Shown here piece by piece: positions 35,973 through 49,400 of a DNA stretch of 64,000 nucleotides. Origin of the DNA: Liolophura sinensis (taxonomy: Eukaryota; Mollusca; Polyplacophora; Chitonida; Chitonidae). The notes under the pieces are model-generated. The model made no database searches and was not told the origin of the DNA. It was given only the letters and a program-made list of their open reading frames with translations. How positions within the stretch are numbered: position 1 is the stretch's first letter; each line of letters starts with the position of its first letter. The translations under genes and the position numbers were made by a program. The stretch spans positions 11,868,163 to 11,932,162 of the forward strand of contig NC_088297.1 of assembly GCF_032854445.1 (NCBI RefSeq), written 5' to 3'.

Positions 35973-36604
35973 AACTATTACGCTGTCCACGGCCGATCTT
36001 GGACTTAAGTAAAAAAATTTATCATTAAACTTGGCATGTTTCTTTTCGCTATTTTAGCTGAAATTTGTTGTACAATAACATCCCCAGAATTTACCTCGTC
36101 AAGCAGTATTTTGACTTTGTTACATCTGAAAAAACGATTTAAAAGCTATGTGAAATTTTAACTTAAGTCTGAGAGCACTTCGTGATCCCGGAGCCAGTGA
36201 TTGAAAGGCCGGTGCTTTTATGTACAAGACCACGGCTCATTGCCTCGTTATCGGTGAAATCCAGCCCTGTCATGAAAAGAAATTCTCGGTTCTCTTTTGC
36301 TTACGTCTTTGTTTTGACACAGAGACTAGAGGGCAGTCCGAAAGTAAATATCTAGGGAAAAATAGATGGGCTTTTTTATGTGGATATTGAAACAAACTAT
36401 ATTCTAGATGGCACGTTTGAATGGTGGCTGTGACTTTAGTTGGCCAACGCCCAGCTTAGTACGTACCTGCTTGCAAACAGTACCGACGAGTTCAATTCTG
36501 TTCAGTAGGGGAGAATTTTTAGAGTCTAGCGTGGAGTCAATTTTGAGTTCTTTCATTGCCGGACTCGGTTATTTGCGATGCAGTTTTGACTGTGTACAAA
36601 GTAA

Positions 36605-36606
<2 letters not shown>

Positions 36607-36681
<75 letters not shown>
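36607..36681. repeat. (TA)n microsatellite
   Basis: About 37 perfect TA dinucleotides. Confidence 0.97.
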
Positions 36682-36684
<3 letters not shown>

Positions 36685-37149
36685 CCTAAGATAAAACTGA
36701 CGTGAACTCCGTCGTATATACGTAAAACTCCCACAGAAGAAAGGTCTATAGTTTGATTTATTTGTTTCTTTTATTGTCGTTCGAAAAAGCTATATCGGAG
36801 ATTTTTTGCAAAAAAAAATCCATACTGACTAATAACATCAAATTTATTTACCTTGTTTATTTACCTAAAATAGTTTCAATTATTGCCTTTCAGTAAATAA
36901 CGGATTGGTACTGGTACCATATATGATGTTAAAATCATTTTGACGTTAGAATAAGTTATGCGCCCAGCTTCGTAAATTTTAGGAGCTTCAGATACACGGG
37001 CACATACCAGGCTAATATTTTGTAATTATTTGCGTTATTCTACAATTAAGAGCAAGAACACCATAGCATTTTGATCGATTTTTTTGCCAACAAAAATATT
37101 CGGTGTAGCCTCTTTAACGCCACAGTTTACCTTACGTGATGGCAGTCAC

Positions 37150-37500
37150 AGTGCGCTAGATAAACCCCTCGACGTGAGTCGGGGGACCCCGGGATCAAAC
37201 CTGGGTCGGGTCATACCAAAGACTTTGAAAATCGCATTTCTTGCCGTCTCGCTTGGTGATCAGCACTGAAAGGTTATAGCAAGGAAACCTGACTGCTTGG
37301 CAGGGTATTAGTATAATGTGACTGGGTGGAGTGTCATATCTGGTGTCCTCGGCATGATACTTCAGTGGCGGCAGCACTTTAGCGGCATGCACTCGCCCTG
37401 GCACAAGAAGATGTACACAAACATATATGACTCCTCGTCGTCATATGACTGAACAATTAAGTACGACGTTAAACCCCAAACATACGTACATACATACCTA
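37150..37500 (+). mobile_element. SINE family D, near full length
   Basis: tRNA-like head with box B (gggatcaaacctgggtcg), then aaggttatagcaaggaaacc, cggcagcactttagcggcat and the tail gtacgacgttaaaccccaaa. It contains an internal tgacattt-free body shared with 33725 and 46464. Confidence 0.78.
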
Positions 37501-38560
37501 CATAAACCACCTACCTTTGGCAAGTTGCTGACAAACATACACACATGTGACGTACAGATCTTTACGTCATTAGTGGTCTTCAACGAATGTTAGATTACAC
37601 AAATGTTCACATGAGTGTCGCCGAACGCTAGTTGCCACCCAGGCCCCACGAACAATTAAGCTCATCCCGATTGTTACAAGCTGTGGCCTTAAGTCATATA
37701 TTTTTTTACAGTGGGGATGTGGGGGTGTGGTTTTCTCTACCTCTCAGGGGAATCTTTACCAGCAAATCTTACCACAGTAATGCAAACGACAAATAAATTA
37801 ATTTCTTGAGTTATGAATGAGTTGTTTTATCGCTCCGCCTATACAATCACCGACTGATCGAGGCTTAGCTTCGGTGTACTATATTTGATCGCATGATTAA
37901 TGGATTGATTTTGTGTAAGCATTGATTTCTTGTATCTTCTTGAATCTTCGGGATTTGGGATAATATTTATTTATTTATTTAATTTATTTGAATGACGCTT
38001 ATTTTCGGCTTACTGTAAGATCGCATTATTTGTGGAATGAGTAATTGAAGAAGTGATTCCTTGGATTTGAGTTCATATTATTATTATTTTTAATTCATTT
38101 ATTGATTGATTGATTTAGCTTGTTTGGATTATTTGTGAATGTTGAATCAGATTAGTTTTGAGACATGTGTTTCAAATACAACTAAAGTGTTAATGAAAAT
38201 CGTGCAGCAGTGGTCCGCTGTGATAAGGTTTGTATTTAATAAAGCACAGGGTATTTCGAAAGCATGCTACATTATAATGCTAAGCATTTGGCCTTGAGTG
38301 ACAAGGAACTAGGTCAGCATTTGTACCTATAATAGGTCAGTTAAACGTGGTCTGTGTGAATATGGTTCTGTTAGCATTCTGTTCCCTTGCCAGGGATTGT
38401 TCCAGGCACACTGAATAGCCTGAATTCAAACCTATGTTAATGTATAATGGTTCGATGTGTATGAGATATCAAGGTTTGTGCGTTTGCGCATATTGTATTG
38501 GCCAACTGTTGTTGTCTTCTGAAGAAGGGTCTAACCGCGTACACTGACTAGCCTGCTATC
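37500..38560. other. Region upstream of the metalloprotease start codon
   Basis: Unique DNA containing short ttta/attga runs. It includes a ccaat-like attggccaac about 60 bp before the ATG. I see no TATA box at a convincing distance, and the 5' UTR may contain an intron. No gene. Confidence 0.35.
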
Positions 38561-41500
38561 ATGATGAGGACGTTGACGTTCTCCGCTGGATTCTGGTCCT
38601 TCTGGATGACGGCTCTAGCTATAGACATTTCTGCTTTTCAGAACCACTTTTCAAGCAGAGGTAAGGAAATGACTACATCTAAATAATTCATTTCGAAGAA
38701 CGAATTTTGTTTTGATAAAGCGTCAAGCAGGGATACCTTTCTCTTATTCGCAAACATCTCTTTCCAGGGACCTTTCCGTGACCTTCCAGTGTCCCTTTCT
38801 GAGATATTGAGTCGGTCAGACAGTTTAATTTTGCTCGAATTATGACAAAATTATTTTTAAATCTAAAGTCATTATTTCATAACCTGTATTCTGCCTTAAA
38901 ATCTCCCCAAAAATATGTTAATTGAGGCAAGGTGGATTCTTTTAAGATACCCCCAAACCAGGCACCGTTATTTATTTATATAATTTTTACTTTTTTTATT
39001 TGTTCATTTATTTATTTCTTGTTTAACACCTTAATCAGAAATGCTTCACTTAAGGCAAAATTAAGCTTTTTTATTTATATATATTTATTTTTATATATCT
39101 TTCATTTTGAGTACTGTTTTACGCCATAAGAATATTTCACTTATACGACGGCGGTCAGTATTATGGGAGGAAATCGGGCCAAGCCCAGGGGAAATCCAGG
39201 ACCATCCGCAATCTACTGGTAGGCGTTCTCGCGCACGGCCGGAGAAGGAGCCAGCATTAGCAGGATTTGAACTCACAGCGACCGCAATGGTGAGAGGCTT
39301 TTAGGCTATTGTGTGGCGCTGGCACTCTAAAGCACCTCGGCCACGGATGTCCCATGATTCTTTTTCAGATGCCCTCAAAATCAGTAACCGTTAATTATTT
39401 TTGTAACTTATTTGTTTATTTTTTTATTTATGTAATGTTAAACACCACAATCCAGAATGATTCACTTATACAATGGCGGTCAAGCGTATGGGTGCTTTTT
39501 AAAATGCCCTTAAACTCAATTACTGTCATTTATTTGTTTAATTGTTTCATTCGCACTAAACACAATACTCAAGAATTTTCCACTTATTTGTGTAGAGCTT
39601 CCGGTGTTACTCTTTACTAACAAAAGGCAAATTTTGAGAATGAATACGATAGATTATACAGAGCGCTGAATATAGGCGACAAGTTGGAAGAAGCAGACTA
39701 TTACAGAAAATGACCACTGTTTCTATAATCGAGAGAAAGCCTGTGATCTAAGCATTGTCTCATGTATCCGCAACTCGTTACAGTCTTCTGCTTTAACGTT
39801 CGGTGGGTGACTATGCGACTGACGCCAAAAGGTAGAGGTAGAGTGGGATTCTGTACAAAACCTATCTTCTTGCAAATACAGAGCATAAAATTCTAATGGG
39901 ATAAATATGCTACTGACAAACCAAAGGTGCATTTCACAAGGAAAATGTTGCTTTACTGAAAGTGGAGTAATTTGCAAATATGTCGTATTTTCCATCCATA
40001 ACATGCATATTGCTACGAGTGAGATTCACAAATGTCATCAGTGTCGTTGTTCGTGTCATTGCTCGTGTCATTGATGTTGGGGCCTTGGTGAAGACAAGCG
40101 CTTGATGACGCTCCCGTGGCTGTTTTTGTGCAGTGAAACTTTTGTTGAACACCGCTTCTCTTCCATAAATATGTGTATATGTACATAACACGTGGAAAAG
40201 TTCATCACGAGCTTGTCCTAAGTCCTTGGTTTATACCGAGAAATTGGATTTCTTCCACACATAAACCTCCATCTCATAAATGCAAAATGTTGGCGTTTAA
40301 CCACAGACAAATAACAAAAAATAACCAGGTAGGCCTATATAAAAGCTTATTATGACGAGAGATGATAGAACAAAGAAAAGGACGAGCTAGCCTCTTTGGG
40401 TATTCTATATCTTGGAGGGCAATTTGGAACCTTTTATTTGTGTCGTTGGCGAGGGACACAGAGATTTTACCATGTTAAATTGTGCCTTTAAGTACAGAAG
40501 TTCATTTGTGTTTGACGTCGTTTGTATGTAAGAAACATTTCAAATAGTCGCTTTACGATATGTTTATGAAAAAAATGGTAATATGTCTAGTAAGCTTCAC
40601 AGCCTGTGAAACTGGTTTATTTAATTATCAGGAGCTGTCTAAACGATTTCAATACACTATGTCTAGTTAATTGACAGAAAAGCCTTCTAGCAAAGCTCGA
40701 TCGTGACTTTCTCTCAATATACCCCAAGCTGTAGACAGTATCCCTTTAATCTGAGCGTGCACACAAAAGCCTTGTCAAGAACGCTGATGGCCCAATAAGT
40801 GTGAGTGATTGGTTGGGATTGAGCTGGGCGCGGTGTACCCATTTTACAAAACCATTTCTGGCTTAAGCTTTAATAAAACATGCAATACATATGAAACTTA
40901 AATACATGTATCTAACTGAGTTCTTCTTATTGTATGCTGTTATGTTACAATCGCACGACATGTCTGGGCTTTCAACTTTAAACAGTTTGTTTTTTTGTGA
41001 AGATTAAGGTCAAAGACCTAAACCCAGCTTGGCTTTGTGAAACATCTATCAAAAGTTATGTGATCTCCAAGCTGCCAAGTATGTGAATCACTTCGTATAC
41101 TGCTTTGTTAACCGATGACTCATTTCTATCGTTCATTGTATGATTTGTAAACACATTAGATCCGCGTCAATAGCAAATAAAAACGCAGGACACATACCTT
41201 ATGAATGCAGCGTTTGACGGCCATGTCCTCGGTGAAACGAGATCCTTTTCCATATAAGCATATCACAAAAGTTCATCGGCGTTCTTTTTGGTTTAAAATA
41301 TAATTAATGACATACAGCATAGAGAGTAAACCAGAGCAGCGACTGCAGAGTCATAACTGGCGAATGACTTGTTTATAAGACTTGTTTTCTTCTTGTTTAT
41401 TTAAAATAACAATATCAGCCGTTATTTTTTTTTTCAAGGCAATTCAGTTTGAAATCTATAAATACACACTATAGAAGTTTTGTCCGTAAAGGTGGTCAAG

Positions 41501-44500
41501 CGGCTTGTATTCGTTAAGAAAGGACGCGAAGACGGAAATGTGTTTCCACAAAGTTTGACAATAACATGACCGACATACAATATATCTCATACGGGCGACG
41601 TTTCAAAAGAGCATGTACATGGTTTTTCTGTGGTGCTTTGGAATATTTGGTACATAACCGGTGCGTTGAAAACATTTATTTATTTATTTATTTGATTGGT
41701 ATTTTACGCTGTACTCAAGAATATTCCCTTTATACAACGACGACCAGTATTATGCTTGGAGGAATCCGGTGACTGGCAGGCCTTCCCACGTATAGCCGGA
41801 GAAGAAGCCAGCACGAGCTGGACTTGAACTCAGAGCCACCGCGCTGATGAAGGCTCCTGGGTCATTGCGCCGGGCTGGCACGCTAACCACCTCGGCCACG
41901 GAACCGCCCGCTCCCCCTCCCCCGTCTCACTGAAAACAGATCATATGCGGCAAATTAATATATATTGTTATTATATATTATGAAAAAATAACGTGCATAA
42001 CAATGATAATTATACGAGATTGTGTATCAATAGGTATATGCAGGAAATGTCATGCATGTTTATTCCATACAGGCCTAATACACAGGACACGCACGGCAGC
42101 CATTGACGTCAGTTGTCAGTGGGTACGATGATTCACATGTAGATGAATGAGTCTAGCCACTAAAACATAAAAAAACTACAAGTCCAATGGAAGGGGGCGC
42201 GAAAAGTTCGTTGTAAATCCGATATTCAGTATTTTTTACGATCTTTCTTGAAGAGAAAAATAAAACTTAAAAATAATTTTGGTATGGTGCGTATTTGGGA
42301 CCACATTTTGGTATATTTGGTGTTTGTGTAAAACATGTTCTACATGAGGATGTAAAACATGTTTAATAACTATATTTGCACTTGAATTTGGTCTTTTCAG
42401 CTAACAATTGTGTTCAACCTGGATTTTGATGATATTTATATTTTTATATATTCATAAATACTGTCACAATTCAGATTAAATGCATGTGATCGGAAAAAAG
42501 ACCATATTTGCAGGGGAATCTGATTTTGGCATCATTTTTATGTTTTTTAATTTTCGTCAGGCTTCATTTATATATACGGATACGAATGAAACAACCTTAT
42601 CCATTTGCGTTCATAGAACATCTTTTGCCTTCTTTACGTTGTAATTGATTGTAGCCGGTATACGCTGAAGATGACAATTTAAATTTTTAATAAATTTTGC
42701 GTTTCGCTTATTTTTCGATGGTAAATATCACACATGTTTTATAGCAAAAACAGCAGCCATGAGAATAGTTTTCTTATACATTTCAAAATGGAATATACGT
42801 CACAAGATATGCGTATGTGTACAGACGTATGCGTCACAAACACAGCAAAAAATGGTGACCTATCCGTAAACGGATATGCGTCGAAACTGATATTTGCGTA
42901 CCAGTGATCAACAAATACGGACGTTCCAGTTCAATAATCACATGTCCAATTCCCACAACGCCATATAACACAAACCTCCAAAGGACTAAGAAAGTTTGTA
43001 CAGTACGAAAATAGGACGGAGTCATGCAAGGAGAAGCATTCAACAGTTTTCAATGATGAAAGGTGCAAGATATGTTCTGGGTGAATGGGTGAAATGAATA
43101 TTTAAATCGTGTACCATGCTAGTATAGAAGTTGTCGATAATGAAATATGTAACCTTTCTTTTTTCTTCTTCGTCTTTGACCCTACAGAAACCAACGTCTT
43201 GACGTTCTCTAGTCTCACGCATGAAGACACATTTCCATCAGCTGCCTCGGTTTCGTTCACACTAGGAGGAGAACCGATGACCTTTGAACTCAAGAAAAAC
43301 CACCACGTGAACTCCGTACCAACATTCTTCCTGGTTGAGAAACACAGGCTCGAGAGGCTCGCGTCCACAGAGGAGACGGAACCGGGAATTCTTGTAAGCC
43401 GACACGAAATCTATAATTTGTGTGCAATAGTGTTGGCTTCGGTTCGTTAAACACCTTGCCATGGGAAGTGGTTTCCATCGAGCTCTGCACGCTGTCTTTC
43501 ATTTGCAGTACACAACTTCACTCACAAAAATAAACGCATTGTTTATTTCAAACATGGCAAACATTCTTAAAACATAAGATGCCCTAGAATTTAGACTTTT
43601 AGAGAAATAACTTCTCCAAGCAAAATAATAATTCCCGGTCAAACTTATACACTTCACATATCAGAAGGAGGGGCGGGAAAAAGATGTTTACAAATTACAC
43701 CTTGCAATAAATAATATTATCCCTCGAAATGTAAGAGAAAATAACCTTATGTGCCATTTTGGGAGGTTTTATTTTATTTATTTTATTTGATTGGTGTTTT
43801 ACGCCGTACTCAAGAATATTTCACTTATACGACTTATGGTGGGAGGAAACCGGGCACAGCCCGCGGGAAACCCACGACCACCCGCGGGTCCTGTGCCATT
43901 ACCAGCTGAGCCACGGAGGCCCCTATTTTGTGATGTTACCATGTTGCTGTATACATAAAAAGGTGCATTAAGTACCACAACCTCAAAACCGTGATGAAAA
44001 TATATTCTAACTAAGACAAATATCTTTTTGTTTCCTGACTCTAAAGAAGTATGGTTATCAGCATTGTGTTTTATACCAAGTTTCATAGGCACTCGGACAC
44101 ACGTATCTTCGTGTTTTGTAGACACGGTTGATTTTCTTCTTCATTTCACACAACTTGTGAACATAGTCACTTTCATATTCATAAATCGTTTGCCCTCTGG
44201 GCAAATTAATTGTGTGACACTCACATGACAGGTACATAAAAGTCGGCGATTTACATCTGACCAATTTGCTCCCGGGACAACAAAACAAAAGCGAATTGAT
44301 CTTTTTTTTTCTAAATTTGCGAAACCTACCAACTACGGTGGCAACAACTTACTAATATTTTTTTCAATAATTATTTCATTTTCCTTCTCGTTCATCTTTG
44401 TCATCTAATCCTTGTGTGGTGATCTTAGAGTCTCAATTTGGTAATTTTACCGTAAATTTTCGAAATTCACCATTCACGACAGTTCTTGTTGCCATGGTGA

Positions 44501-46320
44501 TACTCAGTGATTCTCACACATGTAGAATGTGTCCTCAAATATTTATTTATTTATTCATTCGTTCATTCATTCATTCATTTATTTTGTGTTTATTTGTTTA
44601 TTTGATTGCCGGTTTACGCCATACTCAAGAATGTTTTAGAATGTACGACTGGGGAAGAAGCCAGCTTGTGCTGGATTTGAACTCACAGCGACTGCATTGG
44701 TGAGAGGTGCCTTGAAATAGATTAGGTCGGTTACTTGGGATATACAGACACATGAATATCCTAATACAGTTTTCTGCTCGCTCAGGTTCATAACCATTAC
44801 AAATGTTCATCCCACGGAGGATCCTTCATGGTGAAATACGACAATGTACGGGCGTCACACACTATTGTAAGTACCGCCATGATTAAATCATTAACTTTCT
44901 GTCAATACTGAAACTGTATATTCAGAACAATCGCCATCGTTCCCCGGGTTTACCTTTACTCTCGCTCGTGCGTTTATAAACAGTCATCAGAACGAAAATT
45001 CTAAGCTTTATTGTGCTGGTAATAAGTGATGGAAAGTAGGCCTATCCTTTAAATTTTACCCTTGGATAGTCCCAATCGGTGCCGGAGGGTACAAATAAAA
45101 ACATTCCCGAACATGCGGCAGAGAGACCAAGTAAGTAGCCAGATAACCTTGTCAGATATACTAAAGATTATTTGTTTTGTTGCCCTTTCAATCAGTTAGC
45201 ATCAATTTAAAAAAACAATGTTTTACTATATAGTACAGGCATGGTCATGCCACAAATGATAAATCTTGGGGGGAATTTTTTTTTATTTTTAGGAAGCTGA
45301 TGAATTTTTTATCTTTTTATCCTTATTTATTTTTTTTTTACTCATTCCATACCTCCCCCCCCACTCCCCGCCTTTTCCAATCTAGGATGGGGTTTTCTCT
45401 CATGCTGGACAAGACTATTACATCACGCCTGAGTTGCGGAGCACAGATGACCTTGATTTGACAACGTCTCAATCGGATGACCTTGAAAACCGTCATGTAA
45501 TTCAAAAGGTCATTTCACAACCCAGTGTTCCTTCAGCAATCCATAACAACATTAGTAAGTGTCCAAATCTTCAATAGCGTATATCTTCAGTCAACTTAAA
45601 GGAGTAACTTCAGTTTTGTTGTTCATCAAATCAACAACTTATCGATCAGGGACAAAGTTTTCTGAAGCGAACACTGCTTCCTTTAACATGTGTGAGTACA
45701 CAATGTTGTTTGAAACTCGTCCATTAGCCGTGTTGGACATAATCTGCGAAACCTGTGAATGGTCGTGGGTCCCCCCCCCCCGGGAAATTTTTTAATATGT
45801 TTATTTCATAGGTGTTTTACGCCTTACTCAATAATATTTCACGTATATGACGGCGGCCACCATTATATGGTGAGAGGAAACCAGACAGAACCTGGGGAAA
45901 ACCCACGACCATGTGCAGGTTGTTGACAGATCTTCTCACATACGGCAAGATATCTTATTTTGCGTACGACATATTACCAAAGGTTTACACAACCAAACAC
46001 GAAGTTAAGTAAACACCATTGGAATGACCGTTGAATACTGAATATCTGAATCTACCAGCACCGATTGTTTTCACTAAATTAATTATAGTCAAGTGCTCAA
46101 ACTTTTGACCTTTATGTGTCATATAAACTTATCATGTGTTATATGATTCAATAATATGTAACAGGCGAAAAAACACGTGTGAATTCCATGAAAACATTAA
46201 CTAGAAAGACCTCATCAAAGTAATGAGTACAAGGTAGACTGTATTTCTAGTATTTCACTGGCTTACCTGTTTTCGAACAGAGTCACGTGACAGACGACAA
46301 ACCCAGACTGTGTACGAGGT
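38561..46320 (+). CDS. Signal peptide and inhibitory prodomain (exons 1-5)
   Basis: Exon 1 starts MMRTLTFSAGFWSFWMTALA, a hydrophobic leader suited to secretion. Exons 2-4 carry an M12B-type propeptide: the strand LGGEPMTFELKKNHHV at about residues 60-75, and DGVFSHAGQDYYITPE at 130-145, matching the family's G-x-F-x-x-x-G-x-x-Y-x-I-x-P pattern. One free-looking Cys lies at residue 109 (HYKCSSHGG). The usual ADAM cysteine-switch text is not recognisable. Exon 5 begins KSRDRRQTQ, and R188-D-R190-R191 fits a furin-type maturation site just before the catalytic domain. Intron 1 (4.5 kb) holds SINEs and the repeat at 42225-42450. Confidence 0.85.
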
Positions 46321-46387
46321 CGAGATCATGGTGGTGCTTGATTTCTCCGTTTTCGCTTTGTGAGTACCTTTGATCATATCGGAAAAG

Positions 46388-46465
<78 letters not shown>

Positions 46466-49400
46466 TGTGTGTACAGATACTGTGTCTCCTTGTGGTAGAG
46501 CGAGCTTATGCCGCCAAAGTACTGCCACCACTGATGAATCATGTTGAGGACACCAGACATGACACCCCTCCTAGCCAAATTACACTGATACCATGCCAGC
46601 CAGTCCTGTTTCCTTGCTCTAATTTCTCAGTGCCAAGCACCAAGCGAGGCAGCAACAAGAACCGGTTCTAGAGTCTTTGGTATGAACTGACCTTAGGTGT
46701 CCCGACTTCGAGACGAGGCCAGAAAGTCAACACAACGTTAAGTAACGGTGACCGCTTTCACACAACCTCGTCAATTACTCGCAATACTTTTCTGAAATGA
46801 TTTTCTCTAGGTTATGCCTCAATATAGTGATCTGATTTAAGAGGAAATGTTACAAACAAAAAAAGAAATGAATTTTAGGATCCATAATGCTTTTAAATTG
46901 CAGTTACATTATTCCACACATTCACCTTACATTCTGCGGTTACATTTATGCTTGATGAATTCCTCCGTTGTTTAGGTCAGTGTTTATATGCGCATACGCA
47001 TGGCTAGGTATCGTTGTCTGGTGACAATAAACAATCTTAATTGCATTAACACATTGTAAAAAACAATATATCACCTCAGTTAACCATGGTCTAATCATAG
47101 AGAAACCAATCAGCTCCTCCACTCATCCAAGGGTGATAAGCACAGGTATGCATTTATTTACTTCTTTGATGGACCCTTTACATTGGTTTAATGTTATTGT
47201 ATGTTAAATGTGATGACAACACTCAGTTTGGAGTAATTCTAGACTAGTGACTGGTTTCCTTCAGCCATATGCCTAAAATCTTATAAGTGAAAAAGAAAAC
47301 CCAATCATATTAAATAACTAAATCATATACGTGAATATACACCAATCAAAAAAAATAATCTCTCTTCTTTCTTTTCAGCTGGTACGCTAGATCTGCGGCC
47401 ACTCCCAGTATGAACAGAACCAGCTCAGCACTGGCAAATCTCCGACAGTATTATGCTTTTCTTATGGATGGGGTAAGGGTGATTTTCTGCAGTGACAGTG
47501 TACACGCATCACATTATATCGTATTACATTTTCGGATGTGATTCGTTTATTTGTTTGGTGTTTTATGGTGTATTCAAGAATATTTCACTTTTATGACAGT
47601 GGCCAGGGCTATGGTGGGAGAAAACCGGGCAGAACCCGGGGGTAACCCACGATAATCCGCAGATGATCTGCTAGCCATGATGCCATGGGGCGTGTAATTT
47701 ACGACTATTTATGCATTTAGAACGGTTAGAATTAATCCCTGAATGAGGTCAGTTGACAAAAGAACGCATTTCACCGGTATCGTGTGACCATTTGCCAGCT
47801 GTCACACTGTCGTCGCTGCTCTGGCTTTACTCTCTGTGCTGTACGTCAATCACGCTGTCGTCGCTCCTCTGGTTTTACTCTCTGTGCCTTACGTCTATCA
47901 CGCTGTCTTCATTGCTCTGGTTTTACTCTCTATGCTGTACGTCTGTCACACTGTCGTCGCTGCTCTGTTTTTACTCTCTATCCTCTACTGTCGTAGCTGC
48001 TCTGGTTTTACTCTATATGCTGTACGTCTGTCACGCTGTCGTCGCTGCTCTGGTTTTACTCTCTATCCTGCACGTTTATTACACTGTCGTCGCTGCTCTG
48101 GTTTTACTCTCTATCCTGCACGTTTATTACACTGTCGTCGCTACTCTGGTTTTACTCTCTATCCTGCACGTTTATTACACTGTCGTCGTTGCTCTGGTTT
48201 TACTCTCTATCCTGCACGTTTATTACACTGTCGTCGCTGCTCTGGTTTTACTCTCTATCCTGCACGTTTATTACACTGTCGTCGCTACTCTGGTTTTACT
48301 CTCTATCCTGCACGTTTATTACACTGTCGTCGCTACTCTGGTTTTACTCTCTATCCTGCACGTTTATTACACTGTCGTCGCTACTCTGGCTTTACTCTCT
48401 ATCCTGCACGTTTATTACACTGTCGTCGCTGCTCTTATTTTACTTTAATCACGTTTAAACCATATAGTTAGAACAATAGCTGTATAAGACTGCCAGACTC
48501 TTGACCAGGCTTGAGGTCGCGTGTTTTCAAACAGCTTTCACAGTTTCGGCTGCCCTTGAAAGCCAAAAGGATTGTTAGGTGCCTACCGAAGGCTGGTTGT
48601 TTGTTCCGAACACTATGATTTTCTCCAGCCATATGGCTACAGTCCACAATTATCTTTCTATTCACTTCCACAAAACGTTTGGCCTCACAGCACTTTCCCT
48701 AAATCTGAGACCCTCGAAAGCTCCGGAGCCTGATAATTCTCGTCCCCTGAGACAACTCCAGTCAAATTCCTGAAAGGGGTTAACCGACGAAATTCTTCAC
48801 AAAACTGTCAAACGGCTGATAGAGGTCAAACCCACCCAATCATAGGCTGGTGAAACAGGATTATTCATTACATTTGCGTAGTGCGCATCCGCCTCAGCTT
48901 CCCCGAAAAACACATACCTTTACCTAGAATGAAACTTTAAAGCATCTGCTTTAAGACGATCCTACTTAACTAGTCAAAAAAGGAAATAAAGCAGCCCAAA
49001 AGAGCAATAGAAAATATATCTAAAAATAGTAATGGATTACATTCGTAGTTGTAGATATAAACCTGGCAGCCTTTTGGTCAATGAAAAATTCTTGAAATAA
49101 ATTAATAATCAGACCAAACGTATCTCGCCCTAACGTTCCACGTCTTTATGTTTTTCTGCCTTTGCACTCGAATAATTTCAGCCATGTTGTTTACAACCAG
49201 TACATGTACCAGGTTATCGCCCCTTTAAAACAAAGGTGAAAACTTTTCTTGCCTTAAAATAGATGAAAATTAACTCCGTGTATTGAAATTCATATTTGCA
49301 AATCTACATTTCGGTCGCTCTGCTTATGCCGTCATCAGGAAAGTATCACAATGCAAAAAGACTACAGGTTAGAGAGTAAAACCAGAGCAACGACGACAGT

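Noticed and set aside
36537-36734. Open frame of alternating Ile-Tyr
   Set aside because: Translation of the TA microsatellite; the same applies at 46255-46578.
47753-48471. Open frames of 231 and 211 codons with hydrophobic repeats (LVLLSILHVYYTV)
   Set aside because: Product of the 48-bp minisatellite in intron 6; three forward frames are open at once. It looks like a membrane protein but is not one.
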